Part shown: in pieces, positions 8,633 to 15,247 of the stretch
Numbering within the stretch: the stretch's first letter is position 1
How the letters are laid out: every line of letters starts with the position of its first letter
NCBI GenBank assembly: GCA_035546975.1
Contig: DASZVS010000014.1
Span: forward strand, 124,001 to 188,000
Reading direction: 5' to 3'
Origin: JARIHC01 sp035546975
GTDB taxonomy: Bacteria; Patescibacteriota; Saccharimonadia; Saccharimonadales; UBA4665
DNA: 64,000 nucleotides
Translations under genes and position numbers: made by a program
Notes under the pieces: model-generated
Database searches by the model: none
Told to the model about the DNA's origin: nothing
What the model saw: the letters and a program-made list of their open reading frames with translations, nothing else

Positions 8633-9922
8633 CTACTTGGCGGGTGAAGCGTAACCGCGGAGCTTATCGATGGTTTTTTCGGTCATCATGCGGGCGTGGA
8701 TATCGCGGCGGTTTTCATCCTTATCAAGTTCTGCTTGCATAGCAGGATCCGGATATTGGCCTTTGAGCAGCTGGATCCGAATTTCAAGTTCTTCCGGTGT
8801 AATCATGATGTTTTCTTCTTTGGCGATTTCACCCAGTATGAGGCCGACTTTAACGCGCAGCTCTGCCATCGGGCGTTTCTGTGCACGATGTTCTTCTTCG
8901 GTCACGCCTTCATCTTTGAGATGCTCTTGCCAAGTCTGGCCGCGATAAGCGAGATTTCGCTTTTCTTCGTCCTCCATGCGCGACACTTCCTCTTCAATGA
9001 GGCTCTCGGGCAAGGCAACAGTGCTTTTTTCGGCTATTTTCTCGAGGAGTTCATTGTCATATGCCTGCTGGGCTTGTTGCTGTTGCTCTGCAATAAGCTG
9101 TTTCTTTATATCTGCCTTTAACTCAGCCAGGCTTTTAAACGGGCCGGCGGTTTTAGCAAAGGCATCGTCCAGTTTCGGCTTTACCAGTTCCTGAACCTTC
9201 AATACGGTCACGTCAAAATTTACTTTGCGGTTTTGAAGGCTCGTAGCGCCATAGTCTTTGGGGAAAGTTAGTACAAAAGATTTCTTTTCACCGGGTTTTA
9301 AGCCTACTAGCTCTTCTTCGAAACCCGGGATAAAGGTTTTACTGCCTAGAACCAGCGGATATTCACTGCCGTCGGCGCCCTGGATAGCTTCTTTGGTCTT
9401 GGCATCCGTGCCCTTGAAATTAATAACTACTTCATCATCCAGTTTAGCGGCGCGCTTTACCTCTTTTTTCTCCGCTGAACGGGCGCGTAAATTGTCGAGT
9501 ACCTGGTCGACGTCTTTGGCAGTGATTTCTTGTTTTTTAGGGGCAAGCTTGATCGCCTTATAATCTGCGAGTTTCACTTCGCCGACAGTTTCCACGGTGG
9601 CAGAAAATTCAAGTGTCGAAAAAGGAACGAATTTATCGATAGTGATATCCGGTTGGGCAACCGGGCGAAGGTTTTCACGCTCAACCGCGTCTACGTATAG
9701 GCGGTTTACCGCTTGTTCTAAAAACTCTGTCTGGAGCTGGGCTGCATCAACCTGTTTTTCAATGAGGTTATTAGGGGCCTTGCCTTCACGGAAGCCTTGG
9801 ATCTTAACGTGCTGGCCGAGATGCTCCAACACTTGCTGCTTGATGTTATCGAGCTCCGCCTGGGAGGCGCTAACGGTTACTTTGAGTTTTGTTGGTTCGA
9901 GCTGTTCCTTCTGTACTTGCAT
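8633..9922 (-). CDS. tig: Trigger factor, ribosome-associated chaperone
   Basis: Ribosome-bound folding chaperone and peptidyl-prolyl isomerase, 429 aa (family usually 420-450). The N-terminal domain carries the ribosome-docking signature as GFREGKAP (about residues 43-50). An FKBP-type PPIase domain follows (about 150-245; DDEVVINFKG, FIPGFEEELVG), then a helical C-terminal substrate-binding domain. A TACACT box ends 8 nt before ATG 9922 within GTGTTACACT (an extended -10), with no Shine-Dalgarno sequence, suggesting a leaderless mRNA. The tig/clpP neighbourhood is common in bacteria. Confidence 0.96.
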   Translation of the reverse strand: MQVQKEQLEPTKLKVTVSASQAELDNIKQQVLEHLGQHVKIQGFREGKAPNNLIEKQVDAAQLQTEFLEQAVNRLYVDAVERENLRPVAQPDITIDKFVPFSTLEFSATVETVGEVKLADYKAIKLAPKKQEITAKDVDQVLDNLRARSAEKKEVKRAAKLDDEVVINFKGTDAKTKEAIQGADGSEYPLVLGSKTFIPGFEEELVGLKPGEKKSFVLTFPKDYGATSLQNRKVNFDVTVLKVQELVKPKLDDAFAKTAGPFKSLAELKADIKKQLIAEQQQQAQQAYDNELLEKIAEKSTVALPESLIEEEVSRMEDEEKRNLAYRGQTWQEHLKDEGVTEEEHRAQKRPMAELRVKVGLILGEIAKEENIMITPEELEIRIQLLKGQYPDPAMQAELDKDENRRDIHARMMTEKTIDKLRGYASPAK

Positions 9923-9956
9923 AGGGGGCTAGTGTAACACTTCTTGGAAGTTTTTT

Positions 9957-10412
9957 CTAGCGTAAGAACGGCACCAGCAAAACGAGTGCCGCCGCAAACC
10001 AAGCTATTTCAACCACTGCGCCGATTGGCCGTTCAAACCACTGGATGCCGTGTGCCACTTTCGTATAAAGCCCCTGTTTCCATTGTTGGCCGCGGCGGGT
10101 TTTTATGTAGCCGCCGATAGAAAGCATATCGGGCGAGGTTGCGATAAAAGCGCAAACCGAGGCCAGGAACCAATGTTCAGGACGGAATATAGCCAGTCCG
10201 GCAACCAGTAGCAAGCACAAACTCGCATCAACGACTAGATAATTGCGAAACCACTTTGACTTTAACAGCTTGTCTGCAGACATATCACGCTTAAAATGCG
10301 GGATAACATCACAGATATAATGCGACGCCAGCGCGGCCGGCACCGCGATCAACGGTTCGCCGATAACCAAACCGATAATAGCACCGGTCAGCGCATGGTT
10401 CGTTGCCGTCAT
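9957..10412 (-). CDS. Integral membrane protein, DUF457/YdjM-like (151 aa)
   Basis: Membrane protein with about four hydrophobic segments (about residues 8-28, 58-76, 80-96 and 128-149). The N-terminal pattern NHALTGAIIG...ASHYICDVIPH, with His and Asp in membrane-adjacent positions, resembles the YdjM/DUF457 family of predicted membrane metal-binding proteins. Its start overlaps the end of hisS by 4 nt (ATGA type), so it is the last gene of the hisG-hisS unit. Function unknown; no obvious link to histidine. Confidence 0.7.
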   Translation of the reverse strand: MTATNHALTGAIIGLVIGEPLIAVPAALASHYICDVIPHFKRDMSADKLLKSKWFRNYLVVDASLCLLLVAGLAIFRPEHWFLASVCAFIATSPDMLSIGGYIKTRRGQQWKQGLYTKVAHGIQWFERPIGAVVEIAWFAAALVLLVPFLR

Positions 10413-11716
10413 GCGCCGCGCTGCTCCTTTAAGGTTTTGGCAATTTCCGCAGGCGTGAATACGTGTTCGGCGCCTGTCTGGAGATCTTTCAATTTATATC
10501 GGCCGGTTTCCAGTTCGGCCTCCCCGATAATCAATACGAAATGGAGGCCCTTTTTATCGGCAGCTTTGAGCTGGTCGCCGAGTTTGCGGCCCGGCAAACC
10601 TACAGCGAGATTCACGCCCCGGCCGCGCAGCCCGGCAATAGTTTTTTGGGCGGCGGCCGCTACGTTGCCGACCAGGGCGACATAGGCGTCGGTTTCGGGC
10701 TTCAACGGCGGCAACAAATGATGCAGTTCCAAAAAATTAGCAAGCGTCACGTCGCCCCACCCAAAACCGACAGTCGGCACCGGCTGGACGCCGAAGAGGC
10801 CAACCAGACCGTCATAGCGGCCGCCGCCCAGCATGGAGCGGTTATTGTCCGGATGCATATCAAATACTTCGAAAATTATATCTGTATAGTAATCAAAGCC
10901 GCGCATCAGCGTGATGTCGAAACGCACGTTCTCGACGCCACCGTCTTGAAGCTCAGACAACATGCTTTCCAGCTCGGCATACGAGCTGTGCGTTTTAAGC
11001 TCTTTAGGCAATGCAGCGAGGTCTTTTACGGCCAATAAATCGAGTAATTTCTCGACGGCTCCGCTCTCGCGCATGGCGGGGCTGCATGCCTCATCCAGCG
11101 CCGAAATAAATTTATTTCGCTCCATTTTGGCCATACGGTCTATTAACTTACTTACGTCGTGCACTTCCTGTTTACCAAATCCGATATAGTCGGCGAGCGC
11201 ATAGTCCATGAGTTTACGGCTGCTGAGCCTGATTTCGTACATTTCATGACTGGCGCCAAACGCCCTGAACATAGCATCGACCATCGTAATGATCTCTTGC
11301 TCAGCCGAAGTATCGGCAACACCGAAAATATCAACATTCAACTGCCAGTGCTCTCGTAATCTGCCGCGCTGGGGGCGCTCGTAGCGCCAAAGGTTCGGTA
11401 TGCTGTACCACCGGACCGGATATGCCAATTCTTGCCGCTTGGCGGCAACCATGCGGCTGACCGTCGGCGTCATCTCAGGGCGGATAACGACCTTGCGGCC
11501 ACCCCTATCCTCAAAAACATAGGTCTGCTCATTGACGATTTCTTCACCTGTTTTTGCGAGATACATTTCAAGCGGCTCTAAGATCGGTGCATCATATTCT
11601 TCATAGCCGAAGCGTTCGCACACTTCCCGCCACTTGGCGAACATGTACTTTTGCAAGCGTTTATCCGCGGGGTAAAAGTCCCGCGCGCCTTTATATGGTT
11701 GTTTTGAGAGTGCCAT
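10409..11716 (-). CDS. hisS: Histidyl-tRNA synthetase
   Basis: Charges tRNA-His. 435 aa from ATG 11716, chosen because GGAGGT lies 7 nt upstream; the in-frame ATG at 11731 overlaps a TATAAT-like box and has no ribosome-binding site. Class II motif 1 and motif 2 (YERPQRGRLREHWQ) and the histidine-binding RGFDYYTDIIFEV block are present, followed by an HGTP anticodon-binding domain (from about residue 335). The presence of that domain argues for a true synthetase rather than the HisZ paralogue. At motif 3 the usual GLERL is GWGDVTL, so the motif 3 Arg is not in its usual place; some bacterial HisRS subfamilies may share this form. Second gene after the HisG-family gene. Confidence 0.95.
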   Translation of the reverse strand: MALSKQPYKGARDFYPADKRLQKYMFAKWREVCERFGYEEYDAPILEPLEMYLAKTGEEIVNEQTYVFEDRGGRKVVIRPEMTPTVSRMVAAKRQELAYPVRWYSIPNLWRYERPQRGRLREHWQLNVDIFGVADTSAEQEIITMVDAMFRAFGASHEMYEIRLSSRKLMDYALADYIGFGKQEVHDVSKLIDRMAKMERNKFISALDEACSPAMRESGAVEKLLDLLAVKDLAALPKELKTHSSYAELESMLSELQDGGVENVRFDITLMRGFDYYTDIIFEVFDMHPDNNRSMLGGGRYDGLVGLFGVQPVPTVGFGWGDVTLANFLELHHLLPPLKPETDAYVALVGNVAAAAQKTIAGLRGRGVNLAVGLPGRKLGDQLKAADKKGLHFVLIIGEAELETGRYKLKDLQTGAEHVFTPAEIAKTLKEQRGA

Positions 11717-11766
11717 AACCGTAACCTCCATTATAGATTATTTTTCAGCCATATGAATAGAAGCCC

Positions 11767-12450
11767 CTAACAGCAGCTTCCATCGGCCAATCTTCCAACT
11801 AGCGCAGGATAGATGTCCCACATCTGTGTTACGCGCGCGAGACCATTGGCCTGGGCGGTTTTCCCAGTCTGGACCCGATCAGCCACTAACTCCACACCTA
11901 AGCGCCTAAGCAGCCTTGGCATTATTTCCATGCTTCCGGATATGGTTACACCGGGCGGCAAGTCCACTATTTCGACAGGAAGATCCAGCCGGCCAACCTG
12001 GTAGTTGACGATGCCCGGTAGCGGCGTAACCGCACGCATAACCGCAGAAGAACCAGGTAAACTGTGCCACAACCGTTCTTCCAGCTCATCGCGTTTATCC
12101 TTTTCTGCCAATAATTCCAAACAGCACATTGGCGCTCCAACCGGAAGAAATTGAAGATTTTCCAGTACCGGGCGCCCATAGTAAAAATCCATTTCAATGC
12201 TGTCTTCCCCGGCTACTCCTAAATCAATTAGCCCGGAAGCAGCAAGTCCCGGCATATCTTTTCCTTTTAGGAGGAAAAACTCCCTGCCTGACGACGTAGC
12301 CGTTAGCTCGCGGCCGTTAAAGACGGGCACTTCTATTCCGGTAGCCGCCTCAAAAGCCTTTATGCATGCGCTGCTATCATCTCCTTTGGGGATACCAATT
12401 CTTTCAGCGCCGGCAATGTCAAAATCCTTTATAGTTACTTCTCGTTCCAT
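11767..12450 (-). CDS. hisG: HisG-family protein (ATP phosphoribosyltransferase-like)
   Basis: 227 aa, the size of the short HisG form. Similarity to HisG is visible in order: N-terminal IGIPKGDD (HisG: hydrophobic-PKGR), DMPGLAASGLIDLGVAGEDSIEM (HisG DIPGLV..GVVDLGIIGENVLEE), and a C-terminal GSMEIMP...DRVQTGKTAQANGL (HisG GSVEVAP...DLVSTGATLEANGL, which holds the PRPP loop). HisG condenses ATP and PRPP in the first step of histidine synthesis and is regulated by histidine. No other his genes lie in the window, so the role may be biosynthetic or altered. AAGGA lies 9 nt before ATG 12450. It follows a His-rich leader peptide and terminator and precedes hisS. Confidence 0.72.
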   Translation of the reverse strand: MEREVTIKDFDIAGAERIGIPKGDDSSACIKAFEAATGIEVPVFNGRELTATSSGREFFLLKGKDMPGLAASGLIDLGVAGEDSIEMDFYYGRPVLENLQFLPVGAPMCCLELLAEKDKRDELEERLWHSLPGSSAVMRAVTPLPGIVNYQVGRLDLPVEIVDLPPGVTISGSMEIMPRLLRRLGVELVADRVQTGKTAQANGLARVTQMWDIYPALVGRLADGSCC

Positions 12451-12483
12451 TACAGTAATTCCTTATCTAAATTTATAGGCAAC

Positions 12484-12509
12484 TAAAAACGCCGGGGCGA
12501 GCCCGGCGT
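12484..12509 (-). terminator. Attenuator terminator upstream of hisG
   Basis: On the minus strand ACGCCGGG (12509-12502), loop CTCGC, CCCGGCGT (12496-12489), followed by a T-run (to 12485). It lies between the leader peptide stop (12534) and the HisG-family start (12450), so it controls read-through into hisG-hisS rather than marking a gene end. The leader segment 12553-12544 (GCCGGAGCGA) can pair at 9 of 10 positions with 12500-12491 (TCGCCCCGGC), which would remove the terminator's 3' arm and act as antiterminator. Confidence 0.85.
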
Positions 12510-12533
12510 AGGATTTTCTAGACAAAGAGAATA

Positions 12534-12590
12534 CTAACCGAGTCGCTCCGGCAAGATATGCAGATGATGGTTAGTACGAACGATGTTCAT
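12534..12590 (-). CDS. Histidine leader peptide (18 aa, attenuator)
   Basis: Short ORF reading MNIVRTNHHLHILPERLG, stop TAG at 12536-12534. Three His codons (all CAT) fall within four codons (12569-12558). The region directly after them, 12553-12544, is the putative antiterminator strand. A perfect 8-bp inverted repeat, TACTAACC (12576-12569) and GGTTAGTA (12539-12532), brackets the His codons. The arrangement matches ribosome-mediated attenuation as in the enterobacterial hisL leader: stalling at His codons would free the antiterminator; reading to the stop would cover it and allow termination. Confidence 0.82.
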   Translation of the reverse strand: MNIVRTNHHLHILPERLG

Positions 12591-12600
12591 AATGGCGATA

Positions 12601-12628
12601 ATTATACTACTTATGTCAATTATTGCAA
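12601..12628 (-). promoter_or_regulatory. Promoter of the his leader-hisG-hisS unit
   Basis: On the minus strand TTGCAA (12628-12623), 16-nt spacer, TATAAT (12606-12601). The predicted start is near 12594, about 4 nt before the leader-peptide ATG at 12590, so the leader peptide is translated from the very 5' end. The -35 box overlaps the last codons of the upstream alpha/beta hydrolase gene. An alternative TTGACA at 12619-12614 is too close to the -10 box to be used with it. Confidence 0.75.
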
Positions 12629-13216
12629 ATTTTTAGCTGTCCTTTTAAGAAAACGAATAAAAAACGGCGCGCCGAATATTATTTGCGTGGCAATAGTAAT
12701 CCCGTGGCCGATTGACGGCGACAAGCGGTTATAGGCGCCCGGCATTTTACTGTCCTTTTTAACGATAATTTCATCTAACAAGCCATACAACGAGAGTATT
12801 TTTCGCCGCTGGGGTGCAGTGAGCCCGGCTAGCGACTTTTCACCGGCATAGGCCGAGGCCACAAAGGATGGGTTATTGCGGCGGTAACGCTTACGGATAT
12901 TCTGCGGCCTGTTGATCTTGCCGGCGATCGTAACAGTGCCGCACACCTCATTCGGCCGGGCTTTATATGCATTAATAACGGCTGAAGCGCCGGCACTCGC
13001 GCCAACTAGACCAACTTTCTTGCCCTGGGAAGCTAAATCGTCAATATGGCCAAGGAACTCTTCAAATTTTTGCTCCCATGGCCGTTCATCTGCCCAATTC
13101 ATTCGCCAAAGTTCGGGCTCGACACCCCACCAACGCCACGCCTTCACGACTTTGCTTTGAAACCCGGATCCGTCATCACCGATCCCGGGAATATATATGA
13201 TGTGTAGCTGTTTCAT
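12620..13216 (-). CDS. Alpha/beta-hydrolase-like protein (198 aa)
   Basis: Small cytoplasmic hydrolase-like protein. The N-terminal strand LHIIYIPGIGDDGSGF resembles the oxyanion region, GASAG (about residues 73-77) is a nucleophile-elbow GxSxG, a later LLDEIIVKKDS may supply the acid, and SIGHGI (about 171) the His. Substrate unknown; esterase or lipase type. Its start overlaps the end of the P-loop kinase by 4 nt, so the two are coupled. C-terminal residues are basic. Confidence 0.72.
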   Translation of the reverse strand: MKQLHIIYIPGIGDDGSGFQSKVVKAWRWWGVEPELWRMNWADERPWEQKFEEFLGHIDDLASQGKKVGLVGASAGASAVINAYKARPNEVCGTVTIAGKINRPQNIRKRYRRNNPSFVASAYAGEKSLAGLTAPQRRKILSLYGLLDEIIVKKDSKMPGAYNRLSPSIGHGITIATQIIFGAPFFIRFLKRTAKNLQ

Positions 13217-13740
13217 GCCCGGAGAAAACTCCGAAGACCCTCGGCAGCCTCATGCACCCGCTTACCGAACGTATCATCCGTGATTTTTATGGTGACATCA
13301 TCACCGTGCGCACGCATGAATTTTTTATGATCGGCAAGATACCTGTCCAGTTCCCCAATAGCCTTCTGCCGTTTCGTCGCCTTAAATAAGTCTTCGAAAA
13401 AACTGCGTGAGAGCTCCATATCGATCATAAACCAGCGGTATCCCGCCGCCTCCAGGTCTTTCTTGGTTTCACCCCACCGCCGGTCAACGCTACCGTCAAG
13501 AATAAAACTCCGGCCATTCTTGAGCGTTTTCTGCCATCTGTCCGTAAATCGTTTTTCAAATTCTTTGAGCGCAGGGCCTTCTGAAATGTCATCAGTGAAT
13601 AAATCTTCTTTGACCTCAGAACGAATGATATCGCGGTTGAGGATGGGCAGGCTGAATTCCATTGATAAAAAGTGCGCCACTATGCTCTTAGAGCTCCCCT
13701 GCGCCCCCGCGAACACCACAACATACGGCGTCTTTGTCAT
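13213..13740 (-). CDS. P-loop kinase-like ATPase (AAA_33/zeta-like, 175 aa)
   Basis: Begins with a beta strand and Walker A motif GAQGSSKS (about residues 12-19), followed by LNRDIIRSE, typical of small P-loop kinases that phosphorylate small molecules or nucleic acid ends. A later FILDGSVDRRWG may be the substrate-binding strand. ATG 13740 is chosen over an upstream in-frame start because the upstream start lies inside the tRNA-Leu gene. It starts 22 nt after the tRNA 3' end and overlaps the alpha/beta hydrolase. Substrate unknown. Confidence 0.75.
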   Translation of the reverse strand: MTKTPYVVVFAGAQGSSKSIVAHFLSMEFSLPILNRDIIRSEVKEDLFTDDISEGPALKEFEKRFTDRWQKTLKNGRSFILDGSVDRRWGETKKDLEAAGYRWFMIDMELSRSFFEDLFKATKRQKAIGELDRYLADHKKFMRAHGDDVTIKITDDTFGKRVHEAAEGLRSFLRA

Positions 13741-13761
13741 ATGCAAAGCATAGAATAAAAA

Positions 13762-13847
13762 TGGTGGGGATGAAAGGACTTGAACCTTCACGCCGCATGG
13801 GCACATGCTCCTAAGGCATGCGTGTCTACCAATTCCACCACATCCCC
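13762..13847 (-). tRNA. tRNA-Leu (anticodon UAG)
   Basis: Minus-strand cloverleaf with acceptor stem GGGGATG/CATCCCC, discriminator A and an encoded CCA end (13764-13762). D-arm region GGTGGAATTGGTAGAC, anticodon loop CTTAGGA (anticodon TAG), long class II variable arm, and T-arm GGTTCAAGTCC. The UAG anticodon reads CUN leucine codons. It lies between rsmD and the kinase on the same strand and may be processed from a joint transcript. Confidence 0.96.
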
Positions 13848-13889
13848 GCGCCGCTCCACGGCATTTGTTCCAGTGTGGCTCGAAGTATT

Positions 13890-14420
13890 TTAGCTAATTT
13901 TACGGTAAAAGACTAGCTGGGCGTCACCGTATAATTTGCGTTCGGCCTCCTCGAACTCTTCAAATGCAGGGACTTCTCCGCTGCCCGGCCACGACAGTAT
14001 TAAGAGGCCTCCGGATTTTACCCGCTGGCCAAGCCGCTCTATCAAGGAAACCTGCAAATCGTCGTACGGCGGATCGCAAATTATGAGGTCGAATGCCTGG
14101 CTGGTTGTAGAAAACCAGGCGCCGGCGGCAGCCTTGATGAGCTTGACGCGGCCTTCAAGGCCCAAGGCAGCGATATTTTCGGCGATCGTACGTTGGGCAG
14201 CCCGGTCGGCATCTAGTGCTACCACTTCTTTGGCTCCTCTGCTGGCCGCTTCAAAACCCAGGGCGCCGCTGCCCGCAAACGCATCGAGAACGGATAAGCC
14301 AGCAATGTCACCAAGTACATTAAAAAGACCGCCGCGCACTTTGTCGCTCATGGGATGCGTTTTATGGCCGGGAGGGCTGGCAAAAGTACGTCCGCCCAGG
14401 TTACCGGCAATAATACGCAT
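13890..14420 (-). CDS. rsmD: 16S rRNA (guanine-N2) methyltransferase RsmD-like
   Basis: 176 aa, typical RsmD size. It starts with MRIIAGNLGGR, the family N-terminal signature, followed by a K/R-rich PMSDKVRGGLFNVL segment, the SAM-binding VLDAFAGSGALGFEA (about residues 44-58), and the catalytic DPPY motif (about 116). RsmD methylates G966 of 16S rRNA in E. coli. It starts 1 nt after the stop of the preceding gene, in a recG-hydrolase-rsmD run. Confidence 0.93.
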   Translation of the reverse strand: MRIIAGNLGGRTFASPPGHKTHPMSDKVRGGLFNVLGDIAGLSVLDAFAGSGALGFEAASRGAKEVVALDADRAAQRTIAENIAALGLEGRVKLIKAAAGAWFSTTSQAFDLIICDPPYDDLQVSLIERLGQRVKSGGLLILSWPGSGEVPAFEEFEEAERKLYGDAQLVFYRKIS

Positions 14421-14421
14421 T

Positions 14422-15246
14422 TTATCCCTTGGCCTTCACTTTGGCCGAGCCGGCCTCTAATAGGGCGCCGTACCAAGCTAACTCAACTGCTTGAACCAGT
14501 ACTGGCGTCAGTTGGTTGCGGACGCGGCGCGCAAGGCCGATCGTCCAACCGGTACGATAAAACGCTTCGTAGAGCTCTAGGCGCGCAACTTCTTGCGCGG
14601 TTTTACGGAACCATTCTGCCATGGATTGCGCCTGAAATTCCGCAACCTTATCTTTAGTAAGGCGAACCCGCCGGCTTTTGATCGGTGCAATAAGAAAAGC
14701 AAACCCCATTTCGAAAGCCGCGTGGGTAGTAAATAATCCTTTAGGGCCCCACATTTTCCAGTTATTACGGACGCGAAGAGATGGCGTAGCCCCCGGCAAG
14801 AAAATCTTTTTGCCAAGGCTTGAACGGTCAGCCATGCCTTTGCGGCCAAGTTCTGCTAATTTTTCTTCGTATGGATAGTGGTGCGCGGGCGTTAAGCCGT
14901 CGACGATAGCATGCGCTAGCCAGGCCGCCTCGAAGGAAGCTCGGACGCTATCATCCATCTTGAGCGCTTTTACCAGCTTGTTGTAATGATCTTCAATGAG
15001 GTTGATAAGTTGCGTATCGTCTGGATCGAAAGGCTGGAAAAAGTGCCACGGCTCATCCTTGGCGGGGCTCTTCCGCTTGATAGCATCCGGGCCGCGGCGG
15101 CCTTCGAAATGCAATATCGATCGGGTGCCCGGAAACTGCGTGTGCGGGGCTACGAATTCAAGATTGCGCCGTGCCAGACGGTCAATTTTCTGATGGGCGC
15201 CAAGTAGGCGCCCTGAAAATGAGGTAATTGTTGAGCCAGAATACAT
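14422..15246 (-). CDS. Putative metal-dependent hydrolase (274 aa), conserved hypothetical
   Basis: Helix-rich soluble protein. The motifs HFEG (about residue 47), ILHF and especially AWLAHAIVDGLTPAHHYPYE (about 108-127) have the His/Asp spacing seen in zinc-dependent phospholipase C / S1-P1 nuclease-like helical enzymes, but similarity is limited to this pattern, so the function is a guess. The ATG lies 1 nt after the recG stop and its stop is 1 nt before rsmD, so it belongs to the recG-rsmD unit. No signal peptide is visible, unlike secreted phospholipases C. Confidence 0.6.
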   Translation of the reverse strand: MYSGSTITSFSGRLLGAHQKIDRLARRNLEFVAPHTQFPGTRSILHFEGRRGPDAIKRKSPAKDEPWHFFQPFDPDDTQLINLIEDHYNKLVKALKMDDSVRASFEAAWLAHAIVDGLTPAHHYPYEEKLAELGRKGMADRSSLGKKIFLPGATPSLRVRNNWKMWGPKGLFTTHAAFEMGFAFLIAPIKSRRVRLTKDKVAEFQAQSMAEWFRKTAQEVARLELYEAFYRTGWTIGLARRVRNQLTPVLVQAVELAWYGALLEAGSAKVKAKG

Positions 15247-15247
15247 A

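Noticed and set aside
11717..11731. Upstream ATG for hisS
   Set aside because: It overlaps a TATAAT-like sequence and has no ribosome-binding site; ATG 11716 has GGAGGT at good spacing.
12655..12675. CGGCGCGCCG palindrome followed by A-run (possible minus-strand terminator)
   Set aside because: The palindrome has no room for a loop beyond a 3-bp stem, and it lies within the alpha/beta hydrolase coding sequence.
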